Source: Bacteroidales bacterium (GTDB taxonomy: Bacteria; Bacteroidota; Bacteroidia; Bacteroidales; UBA932). Taken from it: a stretch of DNA of 42,217 bases. Under the pieces are notes generated by a model. That model made no database searches. It was not told the origin of the DNA and saw nothing but the letters and a program-made list of their open reading frames with translations. Shown here in pieces: positions 25,879 to 34,976 of the stretch (within the stretch, counting starts at the first letter, position 1; each line of letters opens with the position of its first letter). A program made the position numbers and the translations under genes. Location of the stretch: NCBI GenBank assembly GCA_022648545.1, contig JALCMP010000017.1:1-42217 (forward strand). The letters are read 5' to 3'.

Positions 25879-27879
25879 TTATTGTTCCTGAATATTTCCA
25901 AGAGTGTCCAGCATCTTATTCTCCAGCTTCTTTTTCCTCTTTACATGATTGCTAAGTTCCTTTACGAAAACATTGTCTGTAAAACGTCCTCTTACCTGTG
26001 TAAAATCTCTTTGTTTGATGCTCTGCCCTCCGTCTATTCCGAATCCGGTCATTGCATCCAGCCTGAATTCCTTCTTTGCATCTTCATACAACATCTTATC
26101 AATCTGAAATACACTGTCATACCATTTTTCTATGAGCTCTTCCATCTCCTTTATAGAAAAGTCAGTAATAGATTTTTTCATATATGATTTTATAAAATCA
26201 TAGGTCCATGTCCATTCGTTTTCATAATAATCCGCATGTAACTTGTAAAAGAAAAGTTCTATCCCCTGCAAATCCTTTATCTTCTTATCTTTTATTTCAT
26301 TCAGCATACGAACCAGCTCTTTTTTAGGAGCTATCAATCCCGACAGGTCGAGCCAGTCCCCTTTTCCTGTTGTATCCGTAGGTTTAAGACCCTTTAAAAT
26401 CGCTTCAGCCGAAGACATATCACATTTTTCCAATCTGGAAATAAATGAATTCCCTATGAATTTCATTATCGCCAGTTTGTAAATTTCGATTCCGCGTTCG
26501 ATCGAAGATCTTTTTATCTGCGTATTATTATATGAATATACATCCGTAGTTTCACCCGATGTTATTTGAAGATGTCTCAGAATCTTTATTGCACGGAACA
26601 TTTTCTGTATGGTATAAGGACTTAACAGATTAAAATTTACACAATCCATCCTGCAGGGATCGGTTCTTCTGTCGCGTTTCGGCCATTTTACGGCATCTCT
26701 TATAGTTCCTATGCTCCTGAGATTTACAGCCGGATAGAGCCAGCTTTTATCATCATTCTCTATCAAATAGGAAAAAGGTATGTCGGAAGTATCCGAATTT
26801 TTATAATGACGCCCCATAACAAGAGTAAAGGCTCCTATTTTTGCAGGCCAAAGAATATATGAATCACTTGCAGTTTTTGCTCCGCGTTCCACTATCCCCT
26901 GATGTATAGGTCCGAGCTTATACATATGATTACTTTGATTAGAGCCGCTGCCTGCATTGCAGAAGGAGAACATCCCGGCAATTAAAAGATTGGACTTATG
27001 GTGCGAAACAGTGTATGGGCCGGCAAATATAGAACAAGCCTCTCCGTGATATCCCATGCAGTTGGCGAAAAACAGCGAATTTTCAGCAGAAAACTGCGAA
27101 CTTAAAATACATCCCTGTCCGACGAAACAATTACTTACGATTGCACCGTCCGAGATTTCACTACCGGAAGAGACTATGCTATTTTTCAAGATCACCTCCG
27201 CACCTATTTTCACCGGGGCATGACAGTTCCCGTTTATAGAACAATTTTCCAGCAGACACGCACTCTCCACCAAAGTATCAGGCCCTATCTTTGTATTCAG
27301 TATCTTCCTGCAGTTAACTATCTTGGAATTTTCGCCTATTATTCCCGTCGACGATGCAACTTTGTCGGCATATTCGTCTATAAGAGATTCTATTATCTTT
27401 ATAACCGAAGGCCTGTGTCTGTAAAACGTCATCACATACGCAAGAGAACTTGAAAGATGATCGTACATAGCCACACTTCTCCCCCCCGTTTCATCCAGCA
27501 CGTTTACTCTTGTTCCATTGCCGAAAGTACATTTGCCGTCCACCACGCAAACACCTACGTGGTCTATCAAAACGTTATCTTCTATTTCATAGTTTGCAAT
27601 ATAATTCCCTACGTGGTTTATAAGCACATTATTACCCACCACGCAATTATGCAGGTGCGTATCATAGACCCCGCATTTCTTTTTTATGCCTCCCGGAAGT
27701 TCGAAGCTCCCCCCCTGTTCTCCCAGAAAGATCTTACCGCTGAAACAATCATGCATGAAACCCGACGGAGAAAAAGCCCCGGTGACATAGACTTCGCTCC
27801 AATCGTCGCTTTCACATCCGTTAGCTTTGAGAGAACTTATTTCCGATACACGCAAATGTCTGTATTTCTGCTTTTTCAT
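25879..27879 (-). CDS. DUF4954 family left-handed beta-helix protein
   Basis: This 666-residue cytoplasmic protein starts with the conserved KYRHLRVSEISSLKANGC and EVYVTGAFSP. Residues about 75-290 contain hexapeptide-type repeats of a left-handed beta-helix (THLHNCVVGNNVLINHVGNY, IEDNVLIDHVGVCVVDGKCT, KIGAEVILKNSIVSSGSEI). The strongly conserved block AENSLFFANCMGYHGEACSIFAGPYTVSHHKSNLLIAGMFSF follows, beginning near residue 270. The C-terminal half (about 400-660) is alpha-helical and charged. I recognise it as the Bacteroidetes family annotated DUF4954. The fold resembles sugar-nucleotide transferases such as GlmU or LpxA, so acyl- or nucleotidyl-sugar binding is plausible, but no function is established. 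The gene leads a two-gene unit with the small membrane protein. Confidence 0.82.
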   Translation of the reverse strand: MKKQKYRHLRVSEISSLKANGCESDDWSEVYVTGAFSPSGFMHDCFSGKIFLGEQGGSFELPGGIKKKCGVYDTHLHNCVVGNNVLINHVGNYIANYEIEDNVLIDHVGVCVVDGKCTFGNGTRVNVLDETGGRSVAMYDHLSSSLAYVMTFYRHRPSVIKIIESLIDEYADKVASSTGIIGENSKIVNCRKILNTKIGPDTLVESACLLENCSINGNCHAPVKIGAEVILKNSIVSSGSEISDGAIVSNCFVGQGCILSSQFSAENSLFFANCMGYHGEACSIFAGPYTVSHHKSNLLIAGMFSFCNAGSGSNQSNHMYKLGPIHQGIVERGAKTASDSYILWPAKIGAFTLVMGRHYKNSDTSDIPFSYLIENDDKSWLYPAVNLRSIGTIRDAVKWPKRDRRTDPCRMDCVNFNLLSPYTIQKMFRAIKILRHLQITSGETTDVYSYNNTQIKRSSIERGIEIYKLAIMKFIGNSFISRLEKCDMSSAEAILKGLKPTDTTGKGDWLDLSGLIAPKKELVRMLNEIKDKKIKDLQGIELFFYKLHADYYENEWTWTYDFIKSYMKKSITDFSIKEMEELIEKWYDSVFQIDKMLYEDAKKEFRLDAMTGFGIDGGQSIKQRDFTQVRGRFTDNVFVKELSNHVKRKKKLENKMLDTLGNIQEQ

Positions 27880-28239
27880 AACATAAAATTATTTTTTCGA
27901 TATATCTTTTTATTCTCCGACTTAGAAAACAGGGAAGCAATATAGCCCGTATAAGTTTAGAACAATCCCACTCCGCTTATCATTAGAATCGTCCCTATAT
28001 TTTATCAACCTTTTGATTCATTTATTCAACTTCCGATTTGTTATTGTAAATATACAAAAACATAGAAAAATACGGTTATGATTGTGATTGTCAGATCTAC
28101 ATAGAGGTTTTAATCTATTTTTTATTAACTTGCAGTTAAACTTCTGGCAAAATAGGTCCGCAAAGGCCGACTCTTCAGCCGACAAATTTTTACGCTCCGG
28201 TCTCCCAGAAAATTTGTCTTTACCTAAACTACTTATTTT
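27880..28239. other. 360-base intergenic region with two dyads, possible structured leader
   Basis: No gene is seen between the divergent DUF4954 and polyferredoxin genes. TTAACT and AGTTAA (28125-28139, 3-base centre) form a small dyad. A larger one has perfect 10-base arms, GACAAATTTT at 28181-28190 and AAAATTTGTC at 28209-28218, around an 18-base GC-richer loop. It ends 21 bases before the polyferredoxin ATG at 28240, so it could form a hairpin in that leader or serve as an operator. The stretch around 28150-28205 is notably more GC-rich than its surroundings. I do not recognise a known riboswitch. Confidence 0.4.
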
Positions 28240-30165
28240 ATGAAACTTGTAAAAGCCAACTGGCCCAGAAAATTAATTCAATTCATCGTCCTGATCATCA
28301 TCATTATTTTTTCATTAAAGTTATTTACCAGAAATTTTAATCCGGAGACTTATTGTCCGCTAGGTGGTCTGCAAGCTATTTCCACCTATTTTGTTCAAGG
28401 CAACCTTGCTTGTGATATAACGACGGTACAAGTAGCCTTGGGATTATTGTTAGGTCTGGCAATTCTTTTGTTCGGGAAATTATTCTGCTCATACCTTTGC
28501 CCACTGGGATATATAAGCGAATTACTCGTAAAATTCAGGAAATCGTCTCAAATTAAAGAAATCGTTATAAGACAGAATTCTATCATCGACAAAATATTAA
28601 GGTCCATAAAATATATCCTGCTGTTTCTCATATTTTATTTCTCCATATCCTATTCGGAATTATTTTGCAAATTATTCGATCCTTATTATGCCGCAGCAAC
28701 AGGATTCAAAGGTGAAATAAATGGATGGATGGCACTTATTGCCATTTATCTGCTTCTTATCGGAGGGGTTTTCATAAAAATGTTCTGGTGCAAATACATT
28801 TGTCCGTTAGGAGCCATAAGCAATATATTCAAATACTTTATTACAGCCATAATAATAACAGTCCTTTACTTTTTGCTTCACTTAATTGGCTGGACTTTAC
28901 CATGGGAATGGCTTTTAATAATATTCTGTATAACAGGATATCTCAATGAGATATTTCATAATAGACCGAAAATCTTTCCGCTATTCAAAATCACACGTGA
29001 CACAACAAAATGTACAGGATGTGGAGATTGTATGAAAAAGTGCCCTTACAATATTCCGGTGCACCTGACAAGGACTGTAAAAAATGTAGACTGTACATTA
29101 TGCGGGGACTGTATTTCAGAATGTAAAAGTGCAGCCTTATCAATAAACAAAAAGAAAAATATAAAATGGATAATCCCAATCATTACCATTCTATTTTTTG
29201 CCACAGGTATTTTAATAGGAAATAAATGGGAAATCCCTGTGATAAATTATACATGGGGAAACAGGGACACTATAAAAACGAAGATATTGGAAATAGACGG
29301 GCTCCGTTCCGTAAGTTGTTATTATGCAGCAATAAATTTTTCTAAAAAAATAAGGAAAATAAAAGGGACCTATGGGATCAAGGCATACACCAGAAATAAA
29401 AGAGTTATAATAACCTATAATCCCGATGAAACTGCTCCTGAAATAATAAGAAAAAGTTTATACAGACCTGTTAAACTAAAAATATTCAAGCCCGACAAAA
29501 GTGTCAGGCGAATAAAAGTGCTCACCCTGCATACGGCTAACATGGAAGATCCTTTAGATGTCAGTTATTTAGGACTACAATTCAGAACTATAAAAAGAAA
29601 GTATTATGCATTGTCTTCTGAATATTCAAATCCATTGACACTCAAACTTTATATAGACATAAATGAACCGATAGACCTCGATTTTATAAAAAATATAGTG
29701 GAGACTCCTGAATTAAGTATCCCTCTCAGAGGTGGAAGAATAAGAAAAATAAAAATGGGATTTAAATTCCTTTATCTTGAAAATAAAATCGACACTATAT
29801 CCAAACGCTCGATGCTTGAATTAATGTTCCGCCCTTATAAAAAAATATTTAAAAAAGATTTGGATCAGAAAGATTTAGAAACATATGAAATTATTTACCC
29901 CAATATTGAAAAGCCGATATTGCGAAGATATCTTCCATATCTCGCAAATTATCTTTCACAAAACAAATGGATCTGGGGCATAGAAACGACTCTAAATAAT
30001 GACTGTTCTTCCGTAATCAGAATATATTATTCAAGGACACATTTTAACAAGCAAGCTATACAAAATATGTTAACTCATGAAAAATGGAGAATCAAAATAA
30101 ACGACAGTACGTTTAAGGAAATTCATGCGGCATTACCTTTTCATTTCAAAGAAAAACATAAATAA
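28240..30165 (+). CDS. Membrane polyferredoxin (NapH/CcoG-like 4Fe-4S protein) with long C-terminal extension
   Basis: This 641-residue inner-membrane redox protein has about five to six membrane helices in residues 10-240. They carry CPLGGLQ (about 39), FCSYLCPLGYIS (about 85-90) and WCKYICPLGAIS (about 185), the C-x3-C-P pattern of NapH/CcoG-type proteins. Two classical 4Fe-4S motifs follow at about 256-295 (CTGCGDCMKKCPYNIP; CTLCGDCISECKS), then another helix (about 307-328). The last roughly 310 residues look soluble. They begin with an HMA-like stretch without a CxxC pair (TKILEIDGLRSVSCYYAAI...VIITYNPDETAPEIIRKSL), which I do not recognise as a named domain. It probably passes electrons through the membrane together with the ferredoxin encoded next. 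The gene is more AT-rich than its neighbours. Confidence 0.78.
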   Translation: MKLVKANWPRKLIQFIVLIIIIIFSLKLFTRNFNPETYCPLGGLQAISTYFVQGNLACDITTVQVALGLLLGLAILLFGKLFCSYLCPLGYISELLVKFRKSSQIKEIVIRQNSIIDKILRSIKYILLFLIFYFSISYSELFCKLFDPYYAAATGFKGEINGWMALIAIYLLLIGGVFIKMFWCKYICPLGAISNIFKYFITAIIITVLYFLLHLIGWTLPWEWLLIIFCITGYLNEIFHNRPKIFPLFKITRDTTKCTGCGDCMKKCPYNIPVHLTRTVKNVDCTLCGDCISECKSAALSINKKKNIKWIIPIITILFFATGILIGNKWEIPVINYTWGNRDTIKTKILEIDGLRSVSCYYAAINFSKKIRKIKGTYGIKAYTRNKRVIITYNPDETAPEIIRKSLYRPVKLKIFKPDKSVRRIKVLTLHTANMEDPLDVSYLGLQFRTIKRKYYALSSEYSNPLTLKLYIDINEPIDLDFIKNIVETPELSIPLRGGRIRKIKMGFKFLYLENKIDTISKRSMLELMFRPYKKIFKKDLDQKDLETYEIIYPNIEKPILRRYLPYLANYLSQNKWIWGIETTLNNDCSSVIRIYYSRTHFNKQAIQNMLTHEKWRIKINDSTFKEIHAALPFHFKEKHK

Positions 30166-30182
30166 AATATTATTAAATACAC

Positions 30183-30548
30183 AACACTGTCCGTTATCAA
30201 CATTTTATTAAATAAAAAATCAAATACTATGAAAAAAAAATTAAACTTATTAAAAAACGAAAAACGTAAGATTTTACCTGTTGCTTTTACTGTAGTACTC
30301 ACATTTATTACCATAGCTGGAATAGCCTCTTCCAATTATGGTTATGTTGATAAATATTTTTGTATTGGCTGCATGACATGCGTTGATGTAGATTCAGAAG
30401 ATTTTCAAATGAATGATAATTCCATTGCATTTGTTAGACACAATGGAGAAATTCGGGACGCAGATCTTTTTGAAATAGCAAAGGAGTCATGTCCTATGGA
30501 TGCAATACATTATACTTTCTAATTAGAAAATTTATAACGGACAGTGTT
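30183..30548. repeat. 15-base perfect inverted repeats flanking the ferredoxin gene
   Basis: AACACTGTCCGTTAT at 30183-30197 and its exact reverse complement ATAACGGACAGTGTT at 30534-30548 enclose the small ferredoxin gene and nothing else. Outside the arms the symmetry resumes: TATTTAA occurs directly outside the right arm and, in mirror form, three bases outside the left arm. Two such arms within 400 bases are very unlikely by chance. They could be recombination sites, ends of a tiny mobile cassette, or two copies of an operator. Confidence 0.7.
30229..30522 (+). CDS. Small membrane-anchored or exported single-cluster ferredoxin
   Basis: This 97-residue protein starts with a basic stretch (MKKKLNLLKNEKRK) and a hydrophobic segment, about 16-34, that is either a signal peptide or a membrane anchor. 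The rest is a short ferredoxin with CIGCMTC near residues 44-50 and a distal Cys-Pro in ESCPMDAIHYTF. The spacing of three close Cys residues and one distant Cys-Pro matches single [4Fe-4S] ferredoxins, not the 2x4Fe-4S type. It is the likely electron partner of the polyferredoxin just upstream. The gene is wholly contained between two 15-base inverted repeats. No ribosome-binding site is visible. Confidence 0.8.
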   Translation: MKKKLNLLKNEKRKILPVAFTVVLTFITIAGIASSNYGYVDKYFCIGCMTCVDVDSEDFQMNDNSIAFVRHNGEIRDADLFEIAKESCPMDAIHYTF

Positions 30549-30561
30549 TATTTAAACTCTC

Positions 30562-32991
30562 ATGCTTAAACATTTTATTCTTTCTATCGCTCTTTTGCTG
30601 TTTTGCTCCGCCATTTCCGCCCAAAACAACATTATTTCAAAAAAGGTCGTTCCGAATAAACGATTTATCATTTCAGGTAAAATAACGGACCTTAATACAA
30701 ACAAGCCGCTGGCTTTTTCCGCAATACAGACTTTCGACATGAACAACAAGGCCGTTACGTCTACGGTCTCTGACTCTTCAGGACATTTTAGCGTAAAGTT
30801 GAAAAAGGCAGGTACATTCCTTCTGAAATTCCATGCAATGGGATACGGAACGGACTCAGTTAAGGTAAAGGTTGACCGTCCTGAAATAAATATAGGAACC
30901 ATCAGGCTCGACATTGTAAATGAAAAGTTAAAGGCATTAACCGTCTCGGCCAAGAGACTAATAATGAAGGATAAAATGGACAGACTCGTTTATGATGTTA
31001 CGAAAGATCCGGATGCCAAACACAAGAAAATGATGGACATAATGAAGAAGATTCCATTCATGCAGGTGAATGGGAAAAATGGCAAACTAAAGTATCTTAA
31101 TGATAATATAACCACGATTCTTGTAAACGGCAAACGCAATGAAATGATAAACGGAATGCACCAGTTTCCCATGAGACTTATTAAGGGAGACGTAATGAGC
31201 AAAATAGAAATTATCCTTCCTGGAACTATGGAAAATCCCGGGAATAAGCCTATAATAAACATAAAATTAGCAAGGGAACTACCCGACGGATATGCTGCCG
31301 AGATTACTGCCGATGCAAGCAACAGAGGAGTATTAAACGGGAATACCGATATAGTTACCAAATCAGGGAAGTTCTATTACTCCGTAAATTATGGCATAAA
31401 CTTTCAGGACAGTCCTAAAACCGACATAATAACAACAAAAGAGAATCTCAGCGAAACCGCTGCCGTACATACTCAGGACAGTAGGTCAAAATCATGGAGT
31501 ACCGGCGTTACGCATAATCTCGGACTGGGTGCTACATGGGAAATGAGCAAAAAAAACAATCTGAGCCTTGCGGTTTCAACCGTTAAGGGCGTATCACATA
31601 GCCATCTTACTTCATCATCCGAGAATTACGACATCAACAACACCCTCATATCTTCGCAGACATGCAACAGCCTGGACAAGGGAATAACAAAACCTGAATT
31701 GAACGGATCCGTAAGATTCAAACACTACACTAAACCCGGTAGTTTCTGGTCCCTTTCATATAATCTTACAAACAACAAGACAAATGATAATTATTCTTTT
31801 ATAAAAAACATTTCCGGCAATACAATCCCGGACAGTCAAATATCACTCACCAATAATTCGACAAAAGACCAGACGTATAATTTTCATTTATGGGAACGGT
31901 ATGGAAATAAACATCTTCTTGAAATAAATACGCAATACACCAATAGAAAATATGATGACAACAGCATAGAAAGCGATTTATCCTACCGTCCGGGCCTTAA
32001 TTACACACAGCAAATATACAGAGCATCAGGGCGGTATAATTATATGGCAAAATATTTTTTAATAAATTTAGTCCTTGCCGCCGCACAAACGACTAATAAA
32101 GGGACTTTCTACAGTACGGAAGCTTCAAAACTCAATCGCCATGAATTCAACTTATTTCCCAGCATAAATATGACCTTTCGCACAAAACACAGGGACAAAC
32201 TAAATATACAGTACGTCACACGCACGTTGCGGCCGAATATTTCTTATCTCAATCCTTTCGTAAACGATACCGATCCCGACAATGTAACGGAGGGGAATCC
32301 CCATCTAAAATCGGAGTATGCACATACAATAAGGTTATATCTTATGAAACATATAGGGAATTACACTTGCCTTAATTTTAATTCCACAGCTGAATTCACC
32401 AACAATGCCATAGAAAACGTAACTACGGTAGACGATAATAACATAAGTACAACCACATACGCAAACGTGGACAAAAAACGGAATTACTACGAAGGGTTCA
32501 ACATCAACGTAAGACCTTTCAAATGGTTTTCGATATATAGCTCAATAACTTATCTTTATTCCAGATATATAAATACCGTCACGGGAATAAAAAATAACGT
32601 ATCCGGATGGAGATACGACGGATTTTTTTCAGCAAACTTAACCAAAACTACCCGATTCGAATACGTCCTGGATATCATCCCTCAAACTTTCACCGCACAG
32701 ACGCGGAAAGTAAGATATAATAAATATATATCATTCAACCTTAACCAGTCCCTTTTTAAAAATCAACTCTTCCTGCATCTGAGTATAGATGAACCTTTTA
32801 AGAACCGCCATTATGAGAAAAGCATTATAGGAAACGATTCCTTCAATCTTGCCAGATCAAGGGAAGTATTGGGAAGAACGATAAGATTATACTTAATATG
32901 GGACTTCGGCCGGCTCAATAAAAAGCCTAAATTCGGCAGCGATTACAAGGCCTCCGATCTCTCAAGACCTAATCTCTCCGACATGAAATAG
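30562..32991 (+). CDS. Outer-membrane beta-barrel protein, TonB-receptor-like (OMP_b-brl_3 type)
   Basis: This 809-residue protein has a signal peptide (SIALLLFCSAISAQ-NN) and a carboxypeptidase-regulatory-like domain at about 32-115 (FIISGKITDLNTNKPLAFSA...GTFLLKFHAMGYGTDSVKVK). A short plug-like region at about 125-225 follows (MKKIPFMQVNGKNGKLKYLN, ITTILVNGKRNEMI, VMSKIEIILPG). From about 230 to the end alternating aromatic strands form a barrel, including the family motif RTLRPNISYLNPFVNDTDPDNVTEGNPHLKSEY. This matches the outer-membrane beta-barrel family of Bacteroidetes, distinct from SusC. The substrate is unknown. It begins 40 bases after the ferredoxin gene and 14 bases after the right inverted repeat, and may be co-expressed with the redox genes. 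Confidence 0.88.
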   Translation: MLKHFILSIALLLFCSAISAQNNIISKKVVPNKRFIISGKITDLNTNKPLAFSAIQTFDMNNKAVTSTVSDSSGHFSVKLKKAGTFLLKFHAMGYGTDSVKVKVDRPEINIGTIRLDIVNEKLKALTVSAKRLIMKDKMDRLVYDVTKDPDAKHKKMMDIMKKIPFMQVNGKNGKLKYLNDNITTILVNGKRNEMINGMHQFPMRLIKGDVMSKIEIILPGTMENPGNKPIINIKLARELPDGYAAEITADASNRGVLNGNTDIVTKSGKFYYSVNYGINFQDSPKTDIITTKENLSETAAVHTQDSRSKSWSTGVTHNLGLGATWEMSKKNNLSLAVSTVKGVSHSHLTSSSENYDINNTLISSQTCNSLDKGITKPELNGSVRFKHYTKPGSFWSLSYNLTNNKTNDNYSFIKNISGNTIPDSQISLTNNSTKDQTYNFHLWERYGNKHLLEINTQYTNRKYDDNSIESDLSYRPGLNYTQQIYRASGRYNYMAKYFLINLVLAAAQTTNKGTFYSTEASKLNRHEFNLFPSINMTFRTKHRDKLNIQYVTRTLRPNISYLNPFVNDTDPDNVTEGNPHLKSEYAHTIRLYLMKHIGNYTCLNFNSTAEFTNNAIENVTTVDDNNISTTTYANVDKKRNYYEGFNINVRPFKWFSIYSSITYLYSRYINTVTGIKNNVSGWRYDGFFSANLTKTTRFEYVLDIIPQTFTAQTRKVRYNKYISFNLNQSLFKNQLFLHLSIDEPFKNRHYEKSIIGNDSFNLARSREVLGRTIRLYLIWDFGRLNKKPKFGSDYKASDLSRPNLSDMK

Positions 32992-32999
32992 TTCTTTTT

Positions 33000-33764
33000 C
33001 TAAAAACTTATTCTGGAAATTACCGGAAGGTGATCCGAAAGCATTACGTCGCTGCAGACTTCTGTAGATATAAGGGAAAAAATTCCTTTCGGCTTCCCGG
33101 CTATATAATCTATTTTCACACGTGGTTCGGTGCTGGAAAATGTCTTTGTCGACATATCCGTCAGCTGCGTCCATCCCTCGAATCCTTTTTGGATTTCTTT
33201 GCTGTCGGGTTTCGAATTCATGTCCCCGGCAATAATTACCGGACCGGAGATATGCGCCAGCGTTTTATTTATGAATGCAAGCTGCCTTTCCCTCAGTTCG
33301 GATGACTTTACGGTAAGATGAGTACAAACGAACGTAAGTCTTTGGCCGGACGGCAATTCCACTTCGCATATCAGCATTGCCCTCGGCTCGCCTCCGTTCC
33401 TGGAATTCGGCAGAAGTTTTCTTTCGGATCGTATTATGGGATATTTGCTTAATATGCCTATTCCGTAATATCCCTTTTTATAATTTATAGTTCTGGCAAA
33501 AAGACCGAACATCCCCGTATCATAAGCCAGTACGTTTATAAATCTTACTCCGTTTTGTCGGAGAGCATTTTCCCTGTATGTCGCCCAGTCACACTCCTGC
33601 AAAGCAACCAGATCGGGATTTTTTTCTGAAATAAAATTTGCAATGGAATCCATGGATGCAAGTTGTCCGAATCTGAGATTATAACTCATAACACTTATGG
33701 TCTCCTGCGCATTAAGACTTATGCAGGTAAAAAACAGCGAAAAGAAAAGCAACGTTTTTTTCAT
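33000..33764 (-). CDS. Secreted endonuclease/exonuclease/phosphatase family protein
   Basis: This 254-residue protein has a signal peptide ending SLNAQ-ET. All core motifs of the EEP fold are present in order: ISVMSYNLRFG (metal-site Asn), DLVALQECDW (metal-binding Glu), FVCTHLTV (catalytic His), VIIAGDMNSKP (Asp/Asn pair), VKIDYI and LSDHLPVISRI (C-terminal Asp-His). The enzyme is metal dependent and acts outside the cytoplasm on a phosphodiester or phosphomonoester; DNA, lipid and inositol phosphates are all possible. Divergent placement 141 bases from the pst operon would fit phosphate scavenging, but that is inference. It is convergent with the barrel protein gene, only eight bases apart. 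Confidence 0.9.
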   Translation of the reverse strand: MKKTLLFFSLFFTCISLNAQETISVMSYNLRFGQLASMDSIANFISEKNPDLVALQECDWATYRENALRQNGVRFINVLAYDTGMFGLFARTINYKKGYYGIGILSKYPIIRSERKLLPNSRNGGEPRAMLICEVELPSGQRLTFVCTHLTVKSSELRERQLAFINKTLAHISGPVIIAGDMNSKPDSKEIQKGFEGWTQLTDMSTKTFSSTEPRVKIDYIAGKPKGIFSLISTEVCSDVMLSDHLPVISRISF

Positions 33765-33876
33765 AAAATAAATTTTATTAACTTTTGTAAAATTATGTTA
33801 AAAAGATAAATAATACAACCTTGTTATTTTAACAAATTCGTAACAACTTTTTCATATCCGGTAAATATCAACAGCC

Positions 33877-33884
33877 TACTTTTG
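33877..33884 (+). promoter_or_regulatory. -7 promoter element (TACTTTTG) of the pst operon
   Basis: TACTTTTG is a perfect TAnnTTTG match 21 bases before the pstS ATG at 33906, giving a leader of about 15 bases. A T-rich stretch around 33848-33853 is at roughly the right distance for a degenerate -33 element. I could not define a Pho-box-like direct repeat. Confidence 0.55.
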
Positions 33885-33905
33885 GCTTGAATTAAAATAA
33901 TCGCC

Positions 33906-34976
33906 ATGAAAACAATCGTAAGAAATTTGTTAATTGCAGCTGCGGCTCTTTCCGCGGCATCATGCGGGAACGGCAGCAAAGCCGACCGTTCACTTGCAGG
34001 AGCCGGAGGCACATTTCCGGTGCCTTATTACAACCTGGCATTCCAGACATACCAAAAAGCAAATAAAATAGAAATCACATACGGCGCAATAGGAAGCGGG
34101 GGCGGAATACGAAGCCTCAAGGATAAGGTCGTGGACTTCGGCGCCAGCGATGCCTTCCTTAGCGACGCGGAAATGGCGGGAATGCCTGCTCCGGTAATAC
34201 ATATCCCTACCTGCATGGGGGCCGTAGTAGTCGCTTATAATCTTAAAGATGTAAAAAATCTCAAGCTCACGGGCGATATAATAGCCGACATATATCTTGG
34301 AAAGATAACCAGATGGAACGACGCCCGCATAGCGGAAATAAATACGGGGACAACGCTTCCGGATAAAAAGATAACCCCGGTATACCGCTCTGACGGAAGC
34401 GGAACCACCTTTATTTTCAGCGACTATATGTCGAAGGTCAGCCCCGCATGGAAAGATGCCATAGGAAGAGGGAAATCCCTTAAATGGTCCAAAGGAATAG
34501 CATCCAAGGGCAACCCGGGAGTTGCCGGAACAGTATCGCAAACAGAAGGTGCCATAGGATACATAGGTTCGGAATATGCTTTTGCACAGGACATTTCGTA
34601 TGCAGGCATAAAAAATGCGGCAGGAGAGTTCATAACACCTAATCTTACAAGCATATCAAAGGCAGCAAGCGGAGATATGCCGGCCGATACCAGATGCATG
34701 ATAACCGATTCGCAGGTGGAAGGGGCCTATCCTATAAGCTGCTTCACATGGATACTCATATATAAGGAACAATTTTACAACAAACGCACGGCAAAACAGG
34801 CGCAAAATACTGTTGCCTTAATAAGGTGGATGCTCGGACCGGAAGCCCAGGCTCTTACCGAAAAGGTGAATTATGCACCGCTTCCTCAAGAAGTTATAGA
34901 AAATGCCAAAAAGCAGTTGTCGCTCGTTACATATAAGGACGCACAGATTGAAACTCCGGAAAATCAGAATAAATGA
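33906..34976 (+). CDS. pstS: Phosphate ABC transporter substrate-binding lipoprotein PstS
   Basis: This 356-residue protein has a signal peptide ending in lipobox LSAASC, giving a periplasm-facing lipoprotein. PstS motifs are AGAGGTFPVPYYNLAFQTY (phosphate loop), IGSGGGIRSLKDKVVDFGASDAFLSD, ITRWNDARIAEIN, VYRSDGSGTTFIFSDYMSK and NPGVAGTVSQTEGAIGYIGSEYA. It binds inorganic phosphate with high affinity and delivers it to PstCA. The stop codon overlaps the pstC start in an ATGA junction (34973-34976). It is the first gene of the operon, behind a TACTTTTG promoter element. Confidence 0.97.
   Translation: MKTIVRNLLIAAAALSAASCGNGSKADRSLAGAGGTFPVPYYNLAFQTYQKANKIEITYGAIGSGGGIRSLKDKVVDFGASDAFLSDAEMAGMPAPVIHIPTCMGAVVVAYNLKDVKNLKLTGDIIADIYLGKITRWNDARIAEINTGTTLPDKKITPVYRSDGSGTTFIFSDYMSKVSPAWKDAIGRGKSLKWSKGIASKGNPGVAGTVSQTEGAIGYIGSEYAFAQDISYAGIKNAAGEFITPNLTSISKAASGDMPADTRCMITDSQVEGAYPISCFTWILIYKEQFYNKRTAKQAQNTVALIRWMLGPEAQALTEKVNYAPLPQEVIENAKKQLSLVTYKDAQIETPENQNK

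Noticed and set aside
28140..28239. Possible known riboswitch upstream of the polyferredoxin gene
   Set aside because: I could not match the segment to cobalamin, TPP, FMN, SAM or other riboswitch cores; only a simple hairpin is supported.
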